From positions 102,403-166,402 of the forward strand of contig NZ_MVDE01000009.1 in assembly GCF_002843385.1 (NCBI RefSeq): DNA of 64,000 bases, written 5' to 3'. Position 1 is the stretch's first letter; each line of letters opens with the position of its first letter. Shown here one piece after another: positions 52,395 through 62,505 of this stretch. The notes under the pieces are model-generated. The model was not told where the DNA came from and ran no database searches. It saw only the letters and a program-made list of their open reading frames with translations. A program made the position numbers and the translations under genes. This DNA is from Labilibaculum manganireducens (lineage in GTDB: Bacteria > Bacteroidota > Bacteroidia > Bacteroidales > Marinifilaceae).

Positions 52395-53555
52395 TTATTC
52401 CGGATTGCTTTTCTTTTGATTGGCATCTCTGCGTAAACTTTTAATCACCTCAATTATTTCATTTGAAGCTAAATCTATTTCAGTTTTAGTAGTATATCTG
52501 CCTACGGAAAAACGAATTGTGCCCATTGCATATTCCAAAGGAACTTTCATAGCATCCAGGGTTGCTGAAACACTCACACAATCAGTGTGACATGCGGCAC
52601 CCGCCGATGCGGCCACATTTTTTAACCGACTTAAAATCTCGTTTACCGGAATTTTCTTAAAGGAAACACTTAAGGTATTTGGCAAACAAAAATCCTTATT
52701 CCCATTAAACTGAACATCTGAAAGTTTAGATAAGTTCCTGCGTAAAATCCGAATCAAATTCATTTCATGCCTCATTCGTTTGTCTTCCTCCTCCATGGCC
52801 AATTCGGCGGCTTTTCCCAAACCAACAATTTCCAATACATTTTCGGTTCCTGCCCGCAAATTCCTTTCATGATCTGCACCATGAATCAATTTCTGCAATT
52901 TAATTCCCCCACGAATATACAAGGCTCCAATTCCTTTCGGACCATAGAATTTATGACCTGCAAGAGTCAGTAAATCAACACCCAGTTCCTGAACATTAAC
53001 AGGTACTTTACCAACAGCCTGAGCACAATCAGTATGGACAATGATATTATTCTGCTTCGCCAATTTCGAAATTTCAGAAATTGGCTGTAAAGTTCCCACC
53101 TCGTTATTCGCATACATGATCGAAATTAAAATAGTATCTGGTCGAATGGCCTTTTTCAAATCAGACAATTGTACCTGTCCGGTTTCATCAACAGGCAGAT
53201 AGGTAACTTCGAACCCTTGTGTCTCCAAAAATTTACAAACCTCTGTAACCGCAGGATGCTCGATAGAAGAAGTGATAATATGCCTGCCTTTATCCTGATT
53301 TGCAAAAGCATAGCCTTTTAATGCATAATTATTCGATTCAGATCCGCCACTGGTAAATATCAACTCTTCAGCATCACAATTCAGCAATAAAGCTACCTGA
53401 TTTCTTGCCTTGTCCACAGCCTCTTTGCATTGGCGCCCATAAAAATGTGAGCTTGACGGATTGCCAAAAAAACCTTTTAAATAGGGAATCATTGCATCTG
53501 CAACTTCCGGTGCGATAGGTGTAGTCGCATTGTAATCAAGATATATCGGTTTCAT
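52395..53555 (-). CDS. Cysteine desulfurase (NifS/IscS family)
   Basis: This 386-residue PLP enzyme takes sulfur from cysteine for iron-sulfur clusters or thiolation. It has the opening YLDYNATTPI, SSIEHPAV, the PLP lysine in TLAGHKFYGPKG and the sulfur-carrying Cys in SAGAACHTDC. The active-site loop and length fit the NifS/IscS type. It lies 11 nt downstream of the PorE-like gene on the same strand, so cotranscription is possible. Confidence 0.92.
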   Translation of the reverse strand: MKPIYLDYNATTPIAPEVADAMIPYLKGFFGNPSSSHFYGRQCKEAVDKARNQVALLLNCDAEELIFTSGGSESNNYALKGYAFANQDKGRHIITSSIEHPAVTEVCKFLETQGFEVTYLPVDETGQVQLSDLKKAIRPDTILISIMYANNEVGTLQPISEISKLAKQNNIIVHTDCAQAVGKVPVNVQELGVDLLTLAGHKFYGPKGIGALYIRGGIKLQKLIHGADHERNLRAGTENVLEIVGLGKAAELAMEEEDKRMRHEMNLIRILRRNLSKLSDVQFNGNKDFCLPNTLSVSFKKIPVNEILSRLKNVAASAGAACHTDCVSVSATLDAMKVPLEYAMGTIRFSVGRYTTKTEIDLASNEIIEVIKSLRRDANQKKSNPE

Positions 53556-53566
53556 TTTATTGATTA

Positions 53567-55513
53567 TTATTGATTTTCAACAACTTTGAATTCTGTTCTT
53601 CGATTTAAACTTCTTCCCTCTTCGGTTTCATTGGCTGCAATAGGATGTGAAGCTCCGTATCCTTTAAAGCTTAGCCGTTTTGCTTCTATTCCTTTTGAAA
53701 TTAAATAATCGCAAACCGCCTTTGCCCGGTTATTGGAAAGATTTAGATTGTAATTTTCAGTTCCGGTATTATCGGTATGACCGGCAATTTCAATTTTTAA
53801 TTTAGGATAAGCTGCCAACAGATCATACAAGCGGGTCAATTCAATTTCAGATTTCGGCAAAATATCCCAGGAGTCGATATCAAAAAACACATTCCGAAGT
53901 ACGATTTCTTTTCCTTTTTCAATTTTATCTAAAAAGATATCTAATTGTTGGGGGTTCGATTTCTTCTGATCATTCTTCATTGCAAAATGCTCCGAATAAA
54001 AAAGATAATTTTCGGCTGAGGCCGAAAATAAATATTCTTTTCCCGAAGGCAAACAAACCAAATAGCTGCCATCCGTCCGATCCGATTTAATCTGAATAAT
54101 TGTATCATTGCTCATTAAATCAATTAATAAAAGCGAAGCAAGCACAGGATTTTTGGATTTAGCATCCAACACATTGCCTTTTAACCACGACACAGACTGT
54201 GGCTGCAAATCTACAGGCATCTCAAAACTAAAAATATCTTTCCCTTTGCCTTTTAGGCGATCCGAAGAAAAATAAGCTTTATCACCTTTCGCATTAATAA
54301 TCAATCCGATTTCATCGTTAAATGTATTAATTGGGTAACCCAAATTTTCAGGTTCGCTCCATTTCCCATCTTTATCGCGTTCTGTCTTAAACAAATCATA
54401 TCCTCCCATTCCGGTTAAACCATCTGAAGAAAATACCAGATACCGGTTTCCGGCATGAATAAACGGCGACATTTCATTATCTGTTGTATTAATAGAAAGG
54501 TTCGCCGGCTGCGTCCATCTTTGCTTTCCATCTTCCAAAGTTTCAATTAATCTGGAATGCCAAATGTCCATTTTCCCTTTTCCTGATTTTCGGTTGCTCA
54601 CAAAATACAATTCCCGTCCGTCAGCAGATATACTTGGCTGAGCTTCCCAAGCTTTCGAATTAATTGGTTTGCCAACATTTATTGGTGCCGACCATACATC
54701 TCCTTCCCGAACTGAATAGTAAATATCACACCGGCCATATCCGTTGGGACGATCACAGGCCGTAAAATACATGTATTTGCCATCTGCCGTAATGCTTTGA
54801 GCTCCTTCGTTCTTATCTGTATTGATAACTAAGGATAATGGTTCCGCCGGCATCCATAAACTATCTTTTTGGCGGGATACATAAAAATCCTCCTGCCTTT
54901 TGATTTTCACTTCCGTTCCCTCTTTCTTTTCTATCAACAATCGGGTAAATACCATCAATTTCTCATCTGCGGTAAGACTGGGCCAATACTCATCAAATTC
55001 GGAATTCACATTGTCACCAAGGTTTACCGGTTTAAAATCGACAGGATTTGCTATTGACTTGATCGCAAACCGGCAACTTTCCAGTCTTTTTGCTGCCAAC
55101 CTTCTATTTCTGTCGGAGCTATTTGAAAGTGACAGAAAGTCTTCATATTTCGTTAATGCCTTTTGATATTCTCCTATTTTCAGGTAGGCATTCCCCAAAT
55201 TAAAATGCACATTCGGGAAAAATTTGGCATCAATATTTATCGCCTCCTGATAGGCCTCAATTTCGGATTCAGTCTTGCCCGTTTCGTGCAAAACATCAGC
55301 TTTAAAAAGCCATGCTTCAATAAAATCAGGGCTTTGCTCAATTGCGGCATCTAAATATTTCAGAGCTTTGGAATTATCCATCTGCCGATAAGCCTCCGAA
55401 GCCAACTCATAATTTTTGATGGCTCTCTTCGACTTGATACTGTATTTTTTTTGTGCATTGGAAGTAAAACCAACGGACAAGAAAAATAATAGTAAAATAA
55501 CTGATCGACACAT
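53567..55513 (-). CDS. PorE-like OmpA-family protein (TPR, PD40, CRD, OmpA)
   Basis: A signal peptide (MCRSVILLLFFLSVGFTSNA) leads to TPR repeats (about 20-140), then PD40/WD40-like beta-propeller blades (about 160-440, repeats with YFVSNRKSGKGKMDIW and YLVFSSDGLTGMGGYDLF). A carboxypeptidase regulatory-like domain follows (about 445-510), then a C-terminal OmpA peptidoglycan-binding domain with IAGHTDNTGTENYN. This order matches PorE of the type IX secretion system, and also related OmpA proteins. The ATG at 55513 is chosen; a TTG at 55531 is in frame. Confidence 0.85.
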   Translation of the reverse strand: MCRSVILLLFFLSVGFTSNAQKKYSIKSKRAIKNYELASEAYRQMDNSKALKYLDAAIEQSPDFIEAWLFKADVLHETGKTESEIEAYQEAINIDAKFFPNVHFNLGNAYLKIGEYQKALTKYEDFLSLSNSSDRNRRLAAKRLESCRFAIKSIANPVDFKPVNLGDNVNSEFDEYWPSLTADEKLMVFTRLLIEKKEGTEVKIKRQEDFYVSRQKDSLWMPAEPLSLVINTDKNEGAQSITADGKYMYFTACDRPNGYGRCDIYYSVREGDVWSAPINVGKPINSKAWEAQPSISADGRELYFVSNRKSGKGKMDIWHSRLIETLEDGKQRWTQPANLSINTTDNEMSPFIHAGNRYLVFSSDGLTGMGGYDLFKTERDKDGKWSEPENLGYPINTFNDEIGLIINAKGDKAYFSSDRLKGKGKDIFSFEMPVDLQPQSVSWLKGNVLDAKSKNPVLASLLLIDLMSNDTIIQIKSDRTDGSYLVCLPSGKEYLFSASAENYLFYSEHFAMKNDQKKSNPQQLDIFLDKIEKGKEIVLRNVFFDIDSWDILPKSEIELTRLYDLLAAYPKLKIEIAGHTDNTGTENYNLNLSNNRAKAVCDYLISKGIEAKRLSFKGYGASHPIAANETEEGRSLNRRTEFKVVENQ

Positions 55514-55531
55514 TGTATTGATATTTTTCAA

Positions 55532-55649
55532 GTGTTTATAATTTTATGTTTTTGCCATATAGCCTGTCCCGAACTTGTTTCGGGAGAACTTTCCAAGCTG
55601 GAATAATCATGCCCCTGTGTGTTGAACGCTTTCAACATGGACGTTTCAT
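55532..55649 (-). repeat. Dispersed intergenic repeat, copy C
   Basis: Carries every block of copy A (GTGTTTATAATTTTA, ATAATCAT, CCTGTGTGTTGAACGCTTTC, ACATGGACGTTTCAT) and the internal hairpin (TCCCGAACTTGTTTCGGGA) seen in B1. It lies just upstream of the PorE-like gene. The leader frame is broken by a TGA after five codons (MKRPC). Confidence 0.75.
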
Positions 55650-55677
55650 TCGTAACAAAAACAAAAGAAGCCACAAC

Positions 55678-58548
55678 TTATCGATGGCAAATTTCGGCAT
55701 ACACACAAGTTCGGCAAATATCTTTATTTTCTACCTGATAAAAAGGAATATCCTGATTAAAAATCTCTTCCAGTAATTCTTGCAGGCCTTCAACAAATTC
55801 AGCTTTAAACATTCTGTAATCATCAACGCGAACGGCATTTCCGCGCCCCTCTTTTTGAGCTAAGGTGCAATCAAACCCATCGTTAAAAAACTCTTTCAGG
55901 CTGTATATTCCAGGAGAAATTGCTGCACCTGGATTGTAATTTTCATCGTAAAACAAGCAATAAAGCAAAGTTTGAAATGCCGCTTTATTTTTATTCTTTC
56001 CTTCTTTTTCGAAAAGAGAAGCGATATCCTTAAAAATCAAATCGGCCTTGCCTGTTTTGTAATCTAAAATACGAATGGTATCATTCAATTTATCTACTCT
56101 GTCAATCAATCCGCTAATGTTTACCTTTCGATCGGCTTTCTCTCCTATTGGCATTTGAATTTTATATTTTCCCTCCAAAGAAACAATTTCAAAAGGTGCA
56201 AATTTCTGATCCAAAATCAATATCCGGTCAATAAACTTCTTCAGGATATCAAATACGAGCAGGTTTCTGCCGCCAATTTCCATTGGCTGCTCCTTTTTCA
56301 GCTGAAAGTAGATGCTTCGAAAAGCATCTTTCAAAACCTGATCCAGTAAAACTTTATTTTTCCGCAATCCCTCCAAATCTTCTTTCCGAATCGTTTTGCC
56401 ACTAAAAGGCTTGTACAATTCTTCCAAAACCGAGTGAAATAAATTCCCGAAAGTCGGCGGATCGATCTCTTCCAAAACCACATCGGGTTCTTTTAAACCA
56501 GCCAAATATTTAAAATAAAAGCTTAGGCTGCAATTCATATAAGTATTTAAGGCTGACGGCGAAAAACTCTTTATCCCATCACCACAATATTCGCTTAGGC
56601 AGGTTTGAATTCGTTCGTTTTTGGCCACACTAACCGGCTTGGTTTCCTGCAAAGAAATATTGTAGGACGGACTGTTCTCAACAATCTCAAAATCTGATTC
56701 GTATTTCAGCTGATACAAAAAACGACTCATTTCACCAGTGCGAATCCCATCACTTTGAGTGCTGTACAGCAATTTAAGATCTTCAACACGCTGAATCAAC
56801 CGGTAAAAATAGTAGGCGAAAATTGCATCCTGATGGTCGATTGTCGGCATTCCAAAGCCTTTCCGCAAATGATAGGGAACAAACGAATTTGCAGCTCCTG
56901 TTTTTGGCAATTTCCCTTCGTTCATCGAAAGCACCACAATCTTTTTGAAATCGAGCAATCGTGTTTCCAAAATTCCCATTACCTGCAAACCTGCCAAAGG
57001 TTCTCCTTCGAATGGAATACTCAAACTCTGAATCATTTTATCCAGAATCTTATAAAAAGTATCCTGTTTTAATTCAATTTTGTGCTGATTCAGTAAAGAA
57101 TTGAGACGTTTTATTGCCAAAAACAAATGATAGATGTATTCCTGTTCAATTTTATCAACCAAGGTTTTTTCCTCGTCAGTCGTTTCTAATTTCTGATAAA
57201 TTCCCTGAAGCAATTCAAGCAGATATATTGAAAACTGCTCCACACTACTCACCGGAGAAAAAAGCTTTTCCAAAACGGAATCACCTTGAATTAAACGTTG
57301 TGGAACCTCAATTCTATTGGTTGTGAGAATATCCTGTGTTATGGAATGTGCCAATTCAGGATTAACAGAATTCAAATATTGGTGATTAAGAAGAGACAAT
57401 ACCTGTTTGTGATGAAACGATACCTCTCCATTTGATTTTTTCACACTTTTCTGCAGATCGATCACCAAACGCAGCAAACTGGCAACAGGCGTGTTTTTGG
57501 CAGGATATCCCATGGTTACATTCACATTCTCTGCAATTTTAGGAATGGAATGCAATACCGGAAGAAGCAACTCCTCATCAGCCAAAACAATAGCCGTTTC
57601 CTCTAAGGCATCCTCCGAATTCCTGCAGAATTCCTCAACCACAGCGTGGGCATACTTCGCCTGTCCCACTTCCGAGGAAAGTGAAACAAATTCAACTTTG
57701 GTTTGATTATTCTTGATATTATCGAACCGAATATTCGTTTTTGGCGACGGAAACCGCTTGATATTTTCGCGTAAAAACAAACCCGCCTCATGAAAAGGAT
57801 TCTGAAGATAGGATTCATCGTAATCCCAATAAAAATCTGCTTTATCCTGCTTTTTCAACTCATCAAACAAATTCTGTTCGCAACGGTTTAATGCATTAAA
57901 ACCGATAAAAATAATCCGCTCCTCTTTAATCGTAATCTTCCCCGATTCCAACTCATCAACCAGTTTTCGGGAAGCCATTCCTTCGTATGCCAATCCTTCA
58001 GATTGTAATACATCCCGAAAATCAGAATAAATAGGATACAAATTTTCCCAGAGCTTCACAAACTCCTTTTGATGCTCCGAATATTTCTCGGGACGGAATG
58101 AACTCCAAAATGATTGTATCGCAGCAATCTGTTCTTCCGTTAAGTAATCGAACAGATTATCAATCTCTTTTTCCTCCGCTAAATTCTGAAACAAATGCTT
58201 TGCATTCACCCGGTATTTGTCCAAATCGTCGAAATCGCCCAAAAGCATTTCTCCCCAATGGTAAAACTCATCGAAACTTTCCGACACATCCATTTTTTGA
58301 ATGTAGATTTTATACAAGCGAAAAAGCAAGCCCAGGTTGTCCTCTGTCTGCAACTGAGAATGAGTTTTAAAAAAATCATTAATGGTTAGAATCCTGGGTG
58401 CCCAAACTGGTTTTTCAATCAATTCATTTAAATATTTTGAGAAGAATAAACCGGCGCGGCGATTTGGAAACACCAACATGCAATTGGATAAATTACTGCC
58501 GTATTTTTCGTACAGCTCGCTGGTTAATTCGCGTAAGAATGAGTTCAT
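55678..58548 (-). CDS. PD-(D/E)XK nuclease family protein (AddB/RexB-like)
   Basis: This 956-residue protein has an inactive helicase-like N-terminal part and a C-terminal RecB-type nuclease (about 680-956). The nuclease region shows FSPSALNTYMNCSLSFYFKYLAGL, then GLIDRVDKLNDTIRILDYKTGKADL with the catalytic Asp and DYKTG motif. The closing CRTCVYAEIC gives Cys for a [4Fe-4S] cluster with an earlier Cys. AddB works with AddA in double-strand break repair; addA is not in the window. Confidence 0.88.
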   Translation of the reverse strand: MNSFLRELTSELYEKYGSNLSNCMLVFPNRRAGLFFSKYLNELIEKPVWAPRILTINDFFKTHSQLQTEDNLGLLFRLYKIYIQKMDVSESFDEFYHWGEMLLGDFDDLDKYRVNAKHLFQNLAEEKEIDNLFDYLTEEQIAAIQSFWSSFRPEKYSEHQKEFVKLWENLYPIYSDFRDVLQSEGLAYEGMASRKLVDELESGKITIKEERIIFIGFNALNRCEQNLFDELKKQDKADFYWDYDESYLQNPFHEAGLFLRENIKRFPSPKTNIRFDNIKNNQTKVEFVSLSSEVGQAKYAHAVVEEFCRNSEDALEETAIVLADEELLLPVLHSIPKIAENVNVTMGYPAKNTPVASLLRLVIDLQKSVKKSNGEVSFHHKQVLSLLNHQYLNSVNPELAHSITQDILTTNRIEVPQRLIQGDSVLEKLFSPVSSVEQFSIYLLELLQGIYQKLETTDEEKTLVDKIEQEYIYHLFLAIKRLNSLLNQHKIELKQDTFYKILDKMIQSLSIPFEGEPLAGLQVMGILETRLLDFKKIVVLSMNEGKLPKTGAANSFVPYHLRKGFGMPTIDHQDAIFAYYFYRLIQRVEDLKLLYSTQSDGIRTGEMSRFLYQLKYESDFEIVENSPSYNISLQETKPVSVAKNERIQTCLSEYCGDGIKSFSPSALNTYMNCSLSFYFKYLAGLKEPDVVLEEIDPPTFGNLFHSVLEELYKPFSGKTIRKEDLEGLRKNKVLLDQVLKDAFRSIYFQLKKEQPMEIGGRNLLVFDILKKFIDRILILDQKFAPFEIVSLEGKYKIQMPIGEKADRKVNISGLIDRVDKLNDTIRILDYKTGKADLIFKDIASLFEKEGKNKNKAAFQTLLYCLFYDENYNPGAAISPGIYSLKEFFNDGFDCTLAQKEGRGNAVRVDDYRMFKAEFVEGLQELLEEIFNQDIPFYQVENKDICRTCVYAEICHR

Positions 58549-58589
58549 TGTTTAAGTAAGATTTGTGATATGAGATGAAAGATGTGAAA

Positions 58590-59258
58590 TTATTGCCGCA
58601 GGTAGGAAAATACAATCTCGATATTCGGAGACTCGTGCATCCCATTAGGATTCAAACCCGGTTTTCCTTCCGGGATATCCACACCTAAGTTTTTGTAATA
58701 TTCAATCCAAAAAGGAAGAAAACCACCGGTTTTATCATCCTTAAAAGTCATCGGGTTTAGCCGGAAGATTTCAATAGAATCTCCGGCAGTTGCAAATAGG
58801 TCATAAATCAGCTCAGAGCAATAGTAAGTTGAGTCTCCCATGATGTAAATATCATCGTATGGTTTTCCAATCAACTTCTCTCCCAACTCCAAAGCTTTGT
58901 CAATAAAAGCAGTAAATTCAGGCTTCAGCCTTCCCACCTCAACTTTTGGCTTTTGGTCAGCAGTTGTGCTTCGCTGCAAAAAATCAGTGAGTTTGGTGTA
59001 GGTAACTCCTTTTGAGATGGCTTCTAAAACCATAGTATCGCCGTTTGAATGAATATCCACAATCCCAACATGCGAAAAGCTCAAATTCTTAGCTCCTCCT
59101 GTTACTGATTCTATCGCATCTGAAATAGAATCAGCATCCAGATCCTGAAAAAGAAGATCTCCTTTTTCGAGAGTAAACCGAGGTTTTTTTTGTAAATTAT
59201 TACAGGCCGTGAATTGAGCACCAAGTGCCAAAACAATTAAAATACGGAGAAAATACAT
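58590..59258 (-). CDS. YiiX/YebB-like NlpC/P60-fold cysteine hydrolase (lipoprotein)
   Basis: From the ATG at 59258 the 222-residue protein has a lipoprotein signal ending FTAC. The catalytic residues are spread in circularly permuted order: His in LSFSHVGIV, Glu in VLEAIS and Cys in TYYCSELIYDLF. YiiX-like enzymes are papain-fold amidases or esterases acting on peptidoglycan or lipids. The upstream ATG at 59315 would disrupt the signal and is rejected. Confidence 0.82.
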   Translation of the reverse strand: MYFLRILIVLALGAQFTACNNLQKKPRFTLEKGDLLFQDLDADSISDAIESVTGGAKNLSFSHVGIVDIHSNGDTMVLEAISKGVTYTKLTDFLQRSTTADQKPKVEVGRLKPEFTAFIDKALELGEKLIGKPYDDIYIMGDSTYYCSELIYDLFATAGDSIEIFRLNPMTFKDDKTGGFLPFWIEYYKNLGVDIPEGKPGLNPNGMHESPNIEIVFSYLRQ

Positions 59259-59454
59259 TTGTGAGATTTTACATGTTTGTCTTAAAAAAACTAAAGTAAT
59301 TCGAACAGGCATCAAATAAAAGAATTGTGCTGTTTATTTTTAGTCATGTTAAACCAAAACATCTTATAGAAAAACTCTATATCGATATCTGTAAAAAAAA
59401 TGATCTTTTTATCTTTTATTCGTTTTTGATATCACCATAAGGCTTAAAAATTAA

Positions 59455-59462
59455 TACATTTG
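59455..59462 (+). promoter_or_regulatory. -7 element upstream of sucA
   Basis: TACATTTG fits TAnnTTTG, 44 nt before the sucA ATG. The best TTTG upstream is 26 nt away, so the -33 half is uncertain. Confidence 0.4.
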
Positions 59463-59506
59463 TTTAAGTAACAACGATAATCAGACTAAGTACAACGAAC
59501 AATTAC

Positions 59507-62362
59507 ATGGATAAATTTAGCTTTTTAGGTAACAGTGAAATCGAATCTATCGACCAACTTTACCAATCCTATAAGAATGATCCTGAATCTGTTGAAGAAA
59601 GCTGGAGACAATTTTTTCGGGGATTTGATTTTGCAACAGCCAAATTTCCAATTAAGGAACAAACGGCCAACGAAAATATTCCTGCCGCAAATACGACGAG
59701 TAAAGAATTCAATGTTATGAATCTGATTCATGCCTATCGTCAGCGCGGACATCTTTTTACCAAGACAAATCCGGTTCGGACCCGACGGAAATATTTCCCA
59801 ACACTCGACGTCGAAAACTTTGATCTGTCAGAATCAGATTTAGAAACTGTTTTCCATGCCGGCACTGAAATAGGATTGGGTGCTTCCAAATTAAAAGATA
59901 TTGTCTCCCATTTGCAGGAAACGTACTGCAAATCGATAGGTGCAGAATATGTTTTTGTACGTCATCCTCAAATGATGCGATGGCTGCAGAACAAGATGGA
60001 AGGCACTAAAAACACTCCGGATTTTAACCATGAGCAACGCAAACACATCTACTATCATTTAAAGCTTGCCGTTGGTTTCGAAAACTATATCCACAAAAAA
60101 TTTGTCGGTCAAAAACGCTTTTCCCTCGAAGGAACAGAAACCTTAATTCCTGCTTTGGATGCCATGATTGAACGTGGTGCTGAGCTTGGTGTTCAGGAGT
60201 TCATTTTCGGAATGGCTCACCGGGGAAGATTAAATGTACTGGCCAATATTTTAGAGAAACCTTACGCCAATATTTTCAAAGAATTTATGGGCGAAGAATT
60301 CGAAGAAGACATTGCTTTGGGGGATGTAAAATATCATCTGGGATATGGAAATACGGTAAAAACAGATGATGGCAGTAACGTGAAACTTCATTTGGCACCC
60401 AACCCTTCTCATTTGGAGACCGTTGGTGCTGTTGTTGAAGGAATTTCTCGCTCGAAAATTGACAACGACTACGCCGGCGATCAGGACAAATTGGTTCCTG
60501 TTATCATTCATGGAGATGCAGCGATTGCCGCACAGGGAATTGTGTACGAAACAGTTCAGATGTCGCAGTTAACCGGATATAAAACCGGAGGAACCATCCA
60601 TTTGGTCATTAACAATCAGGTAGGTTTCACAACCAATTATCTGGATGCCCGATCGAGCACTTATTGCACCGACGTGGCAAAAGTAACCCGTTCTCCTGTG
60701 TTTCATGTAAATGGTGATGATGTGGAAGCTTTGATTTTCACAATCAAGCTGGCTATGGAATACCGTCAGGAATTTAATTCTGATGTTTTCATAGATATTC
60801 TTTCGTACCGGAAATTTGGCCATAACGAAGGGGATGAACCCCGTTTTACCCAACCAATTCTGTACAAAGAAATCGCCAAACACAAAAACCCACGGGATAT
60901 TTATGCCGAATTCCTGATTGGAAAAGGAATTTATACCAAAGAAGAAATTACAACGATTAACTCCGAATACAACGAACTTTTAGATAAAGATTTTGAATTA
61001 TCCAAAACATTTAAGAAGGTAATTATACAGCCTTTTTTGGAGGATTATTATAAAAACATCCGATACTCAACCCAGGAAGATTTTGAATCTTCTCCTAAAA
61101 CAGGAGTTGCGAAAAAGACTTTGCTTGAGCTGGCCGGAAACATTACCAATTTGCCCGGCGACCTTACTTTCTTCAAAAAGATTGGGAAGTTAATGACCGA
61201 TCGCAAAAACATGATCGCGAATGATGAATTGGATTGGGCCATGGGAGAACTGCTTGCCTATTCCAGTCTGCTGGAAGAAGGAAACAGTGTTCGTGTAAGC
61301 GGACAGGATTCGGAAAGAGGTACTTTTTCGCACCGGCATGCAGCTTTGGTGATTGAGAACTCAGACGAGAAGTATTTCCCTCTGAAAAACATCAGCGGCA
61401 AGCAAGCCCCTTTCCATATCTACAATTCATTGCTTAGCGAATATGGTGTACTTGCATTTGAATACGGATATGCCTTGGCACACCCTTCCGGCTTGACCAT
61501 TTGGGAAGCTCAGTTTGGCGATTTCCACAATGTGGCTCAGGCGGTTATCGACCAGTACATTAGTGCTGCCGAAGACAAGTGGGGCATAAAAAATGGCTTG
61601 GTGATGTATCTGCCTCATGGATATGAAGGACAAGGTGCAGAACATTCGAGCGCAAGAATGGAGCGGTTTCTTACTCTATGCGCCAACAACAACATGCAGA
61701 TTATCAACCCGACTACACCTGCAAACCTGTTTCACATGTTACGAAGACAAGTGAAACGCGACATACGGGTTCCGTTAATTTGCTTTACGCCAAAAAGTCT
61801 GCTTCGCCATGCAAAATGTGTTTCGAAAATGGATGACATGGCCAATGGTCAGTTTCAGGAAGTGATTGACGACAACAATATAATTGCTGAGGAAGTTCGC
61901 CGTGTTGTATTCTGTTCCGGAAAGATCTATTACGATTTGCTGGCCCGAAAAGAGGAACTGTTTGCTCAGGATATTGCCTTGGTTCGGGTGGAACAGCTGT
62001 ATCCGTTTCCTGATAAACAGATTGATCAGATTTTGAATCGATATCCAAATGCTCTTCTTCATTTATGGGTTCAGGAAGAACCGGAAAACATGGGCGCCTG
62101 GCAGTTTATCAACTACAACTTTAAAAACAAAGATATTAAATTGGTTCCTGTAGCACGTCAGGCCAGCGGCAGTCCGGCAACCGGATTGAATAAAATTCAC
62201 CTGGCAGGGCAAAACGAAATCATTAACAAAGTATTTCGAAAATGCAATTGCGATCTAAAATTGAAATATTGCGGATTACAATGTGTGGAAGGCAGTTCTC
62301 ATGCAGACATCCTTGTTCAGCACGAATATTTCGAAGAGAAGAAAAGTAAGCTGCTGATGTAA
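59507..62362 (+). CDS. sucA: 2-oxoglutarate dehydrogenase E1 component
   Basis: The 951-residue thiamine-diphosphate subunit decarboxylates 2-oxoglutarate in the TCA cycle. MDKFSFLGNSEIESIDQLYQ gives the E2-binding N-terminus. HRGRLNVLANIL and HGDAAIAAQGIVYE are ThDP-site segments. The C-terminal pyrimidine domain has GYEGQGAEHSSARMERFL. Together with sucB and a dihydrolipoyl dehydrogenase elsewhere it forms the complex. It indicates an oxidative TCA cycle. Confidence 0.96.
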   Translation: MDKFSFLGNSEIESIDQLYQSYKNDPESVEESWRQFFRGFDFATAKFPIKEQTANENIPAANTTSKEFNVMNLIHAYRQRGHLFTKTNPVRTRRKYFPTLDVENFDLSESDLETVFHAGTEIGLGASKLKDIVSHLQETYCKSIGAEYVFVRHPQMMRWLQNKMEGTKNTPDFNHEQRKHIYYHLKLAVGFENYIHKKFVGQKRFSLEGTETLIPALDAMIERGAELGVQEFIFGMAHRGRLNVLANILEKPYANIFKEFMGEEFEEDIALGDVKYHLGYGNTVKTDDGSNVKLHLAPNPSHLETVGAVVEGISRSKIDNDYAGDQDKLVPVIIHGDAAIAAQGIVYETVQMSQLTGYKTGGTIHLVINNQVGFTTNYLDARSSTYCTDVAKVTRSPVFHVNGDDVEALIFTIKLAMEYRQEFNSDVFIDILSYRKFGHNEGDEPRFTQPILYKEIAKHKNPRDIYAEFLIGKGIYTKEEITTINSEYNELLDKDFELSKTFKKVIIQPFLEDYYKNIRYSTQEDFESSPKTGVAKKTLLELAGNITNLPGDLTFFKKIGKLMTDRKNMIANDELDWAMGELLAYSSLLEEGNSVRVSGQDSERGTFSHRHAALVIENSDEKYFPLKNISGKQAPFHIYNSLLSEYGVLAFEYGYALAHPSGLTIWEAQFGDFHNVAQAVIDQYISAAEDKWGIKNGLVMYLPHGYEGQGAEHSSARMERFLTLCANNNMQIINPTTPANLFHMLRRQVKRDIRVPLICFTPKSLLRHAKCVSKMDDMANGQFQEVIDDNNIIAEEVRRVVFCSGKIYYDLLARKEELFAQDIALVRVEQLYPFPDKQIDQILNRYPNALLHLWVQEEPENMGAWQFINYNFKNKDIKLVPVARQASGSPATGLNKIHLAGQNEIINKVFRKCNCDLKLKYCGLQCVEGSSHADILVQHEYFEEKKSKLLM

Positions 62363-62505
62363 ATCAAAAGACCCAAGTACAAAAGACCCAAGTGAAAAGT
62401 AAAAAGGATTAAAGTACAAAGGATCAAAGAAAAAAGTACAAAATATAAAGACATGCAACAGGTTTAGTTGCTCTTACCCGATGACAAAACAATAACACAA
62501 TAAAG

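Noticed and set aside
59535..62062. Several 60-104-codon ORFs inside sucA on both strands
   Set aside because: They lie in other frames of a complete, well-conserved enzyme and have no homology-like motifs.
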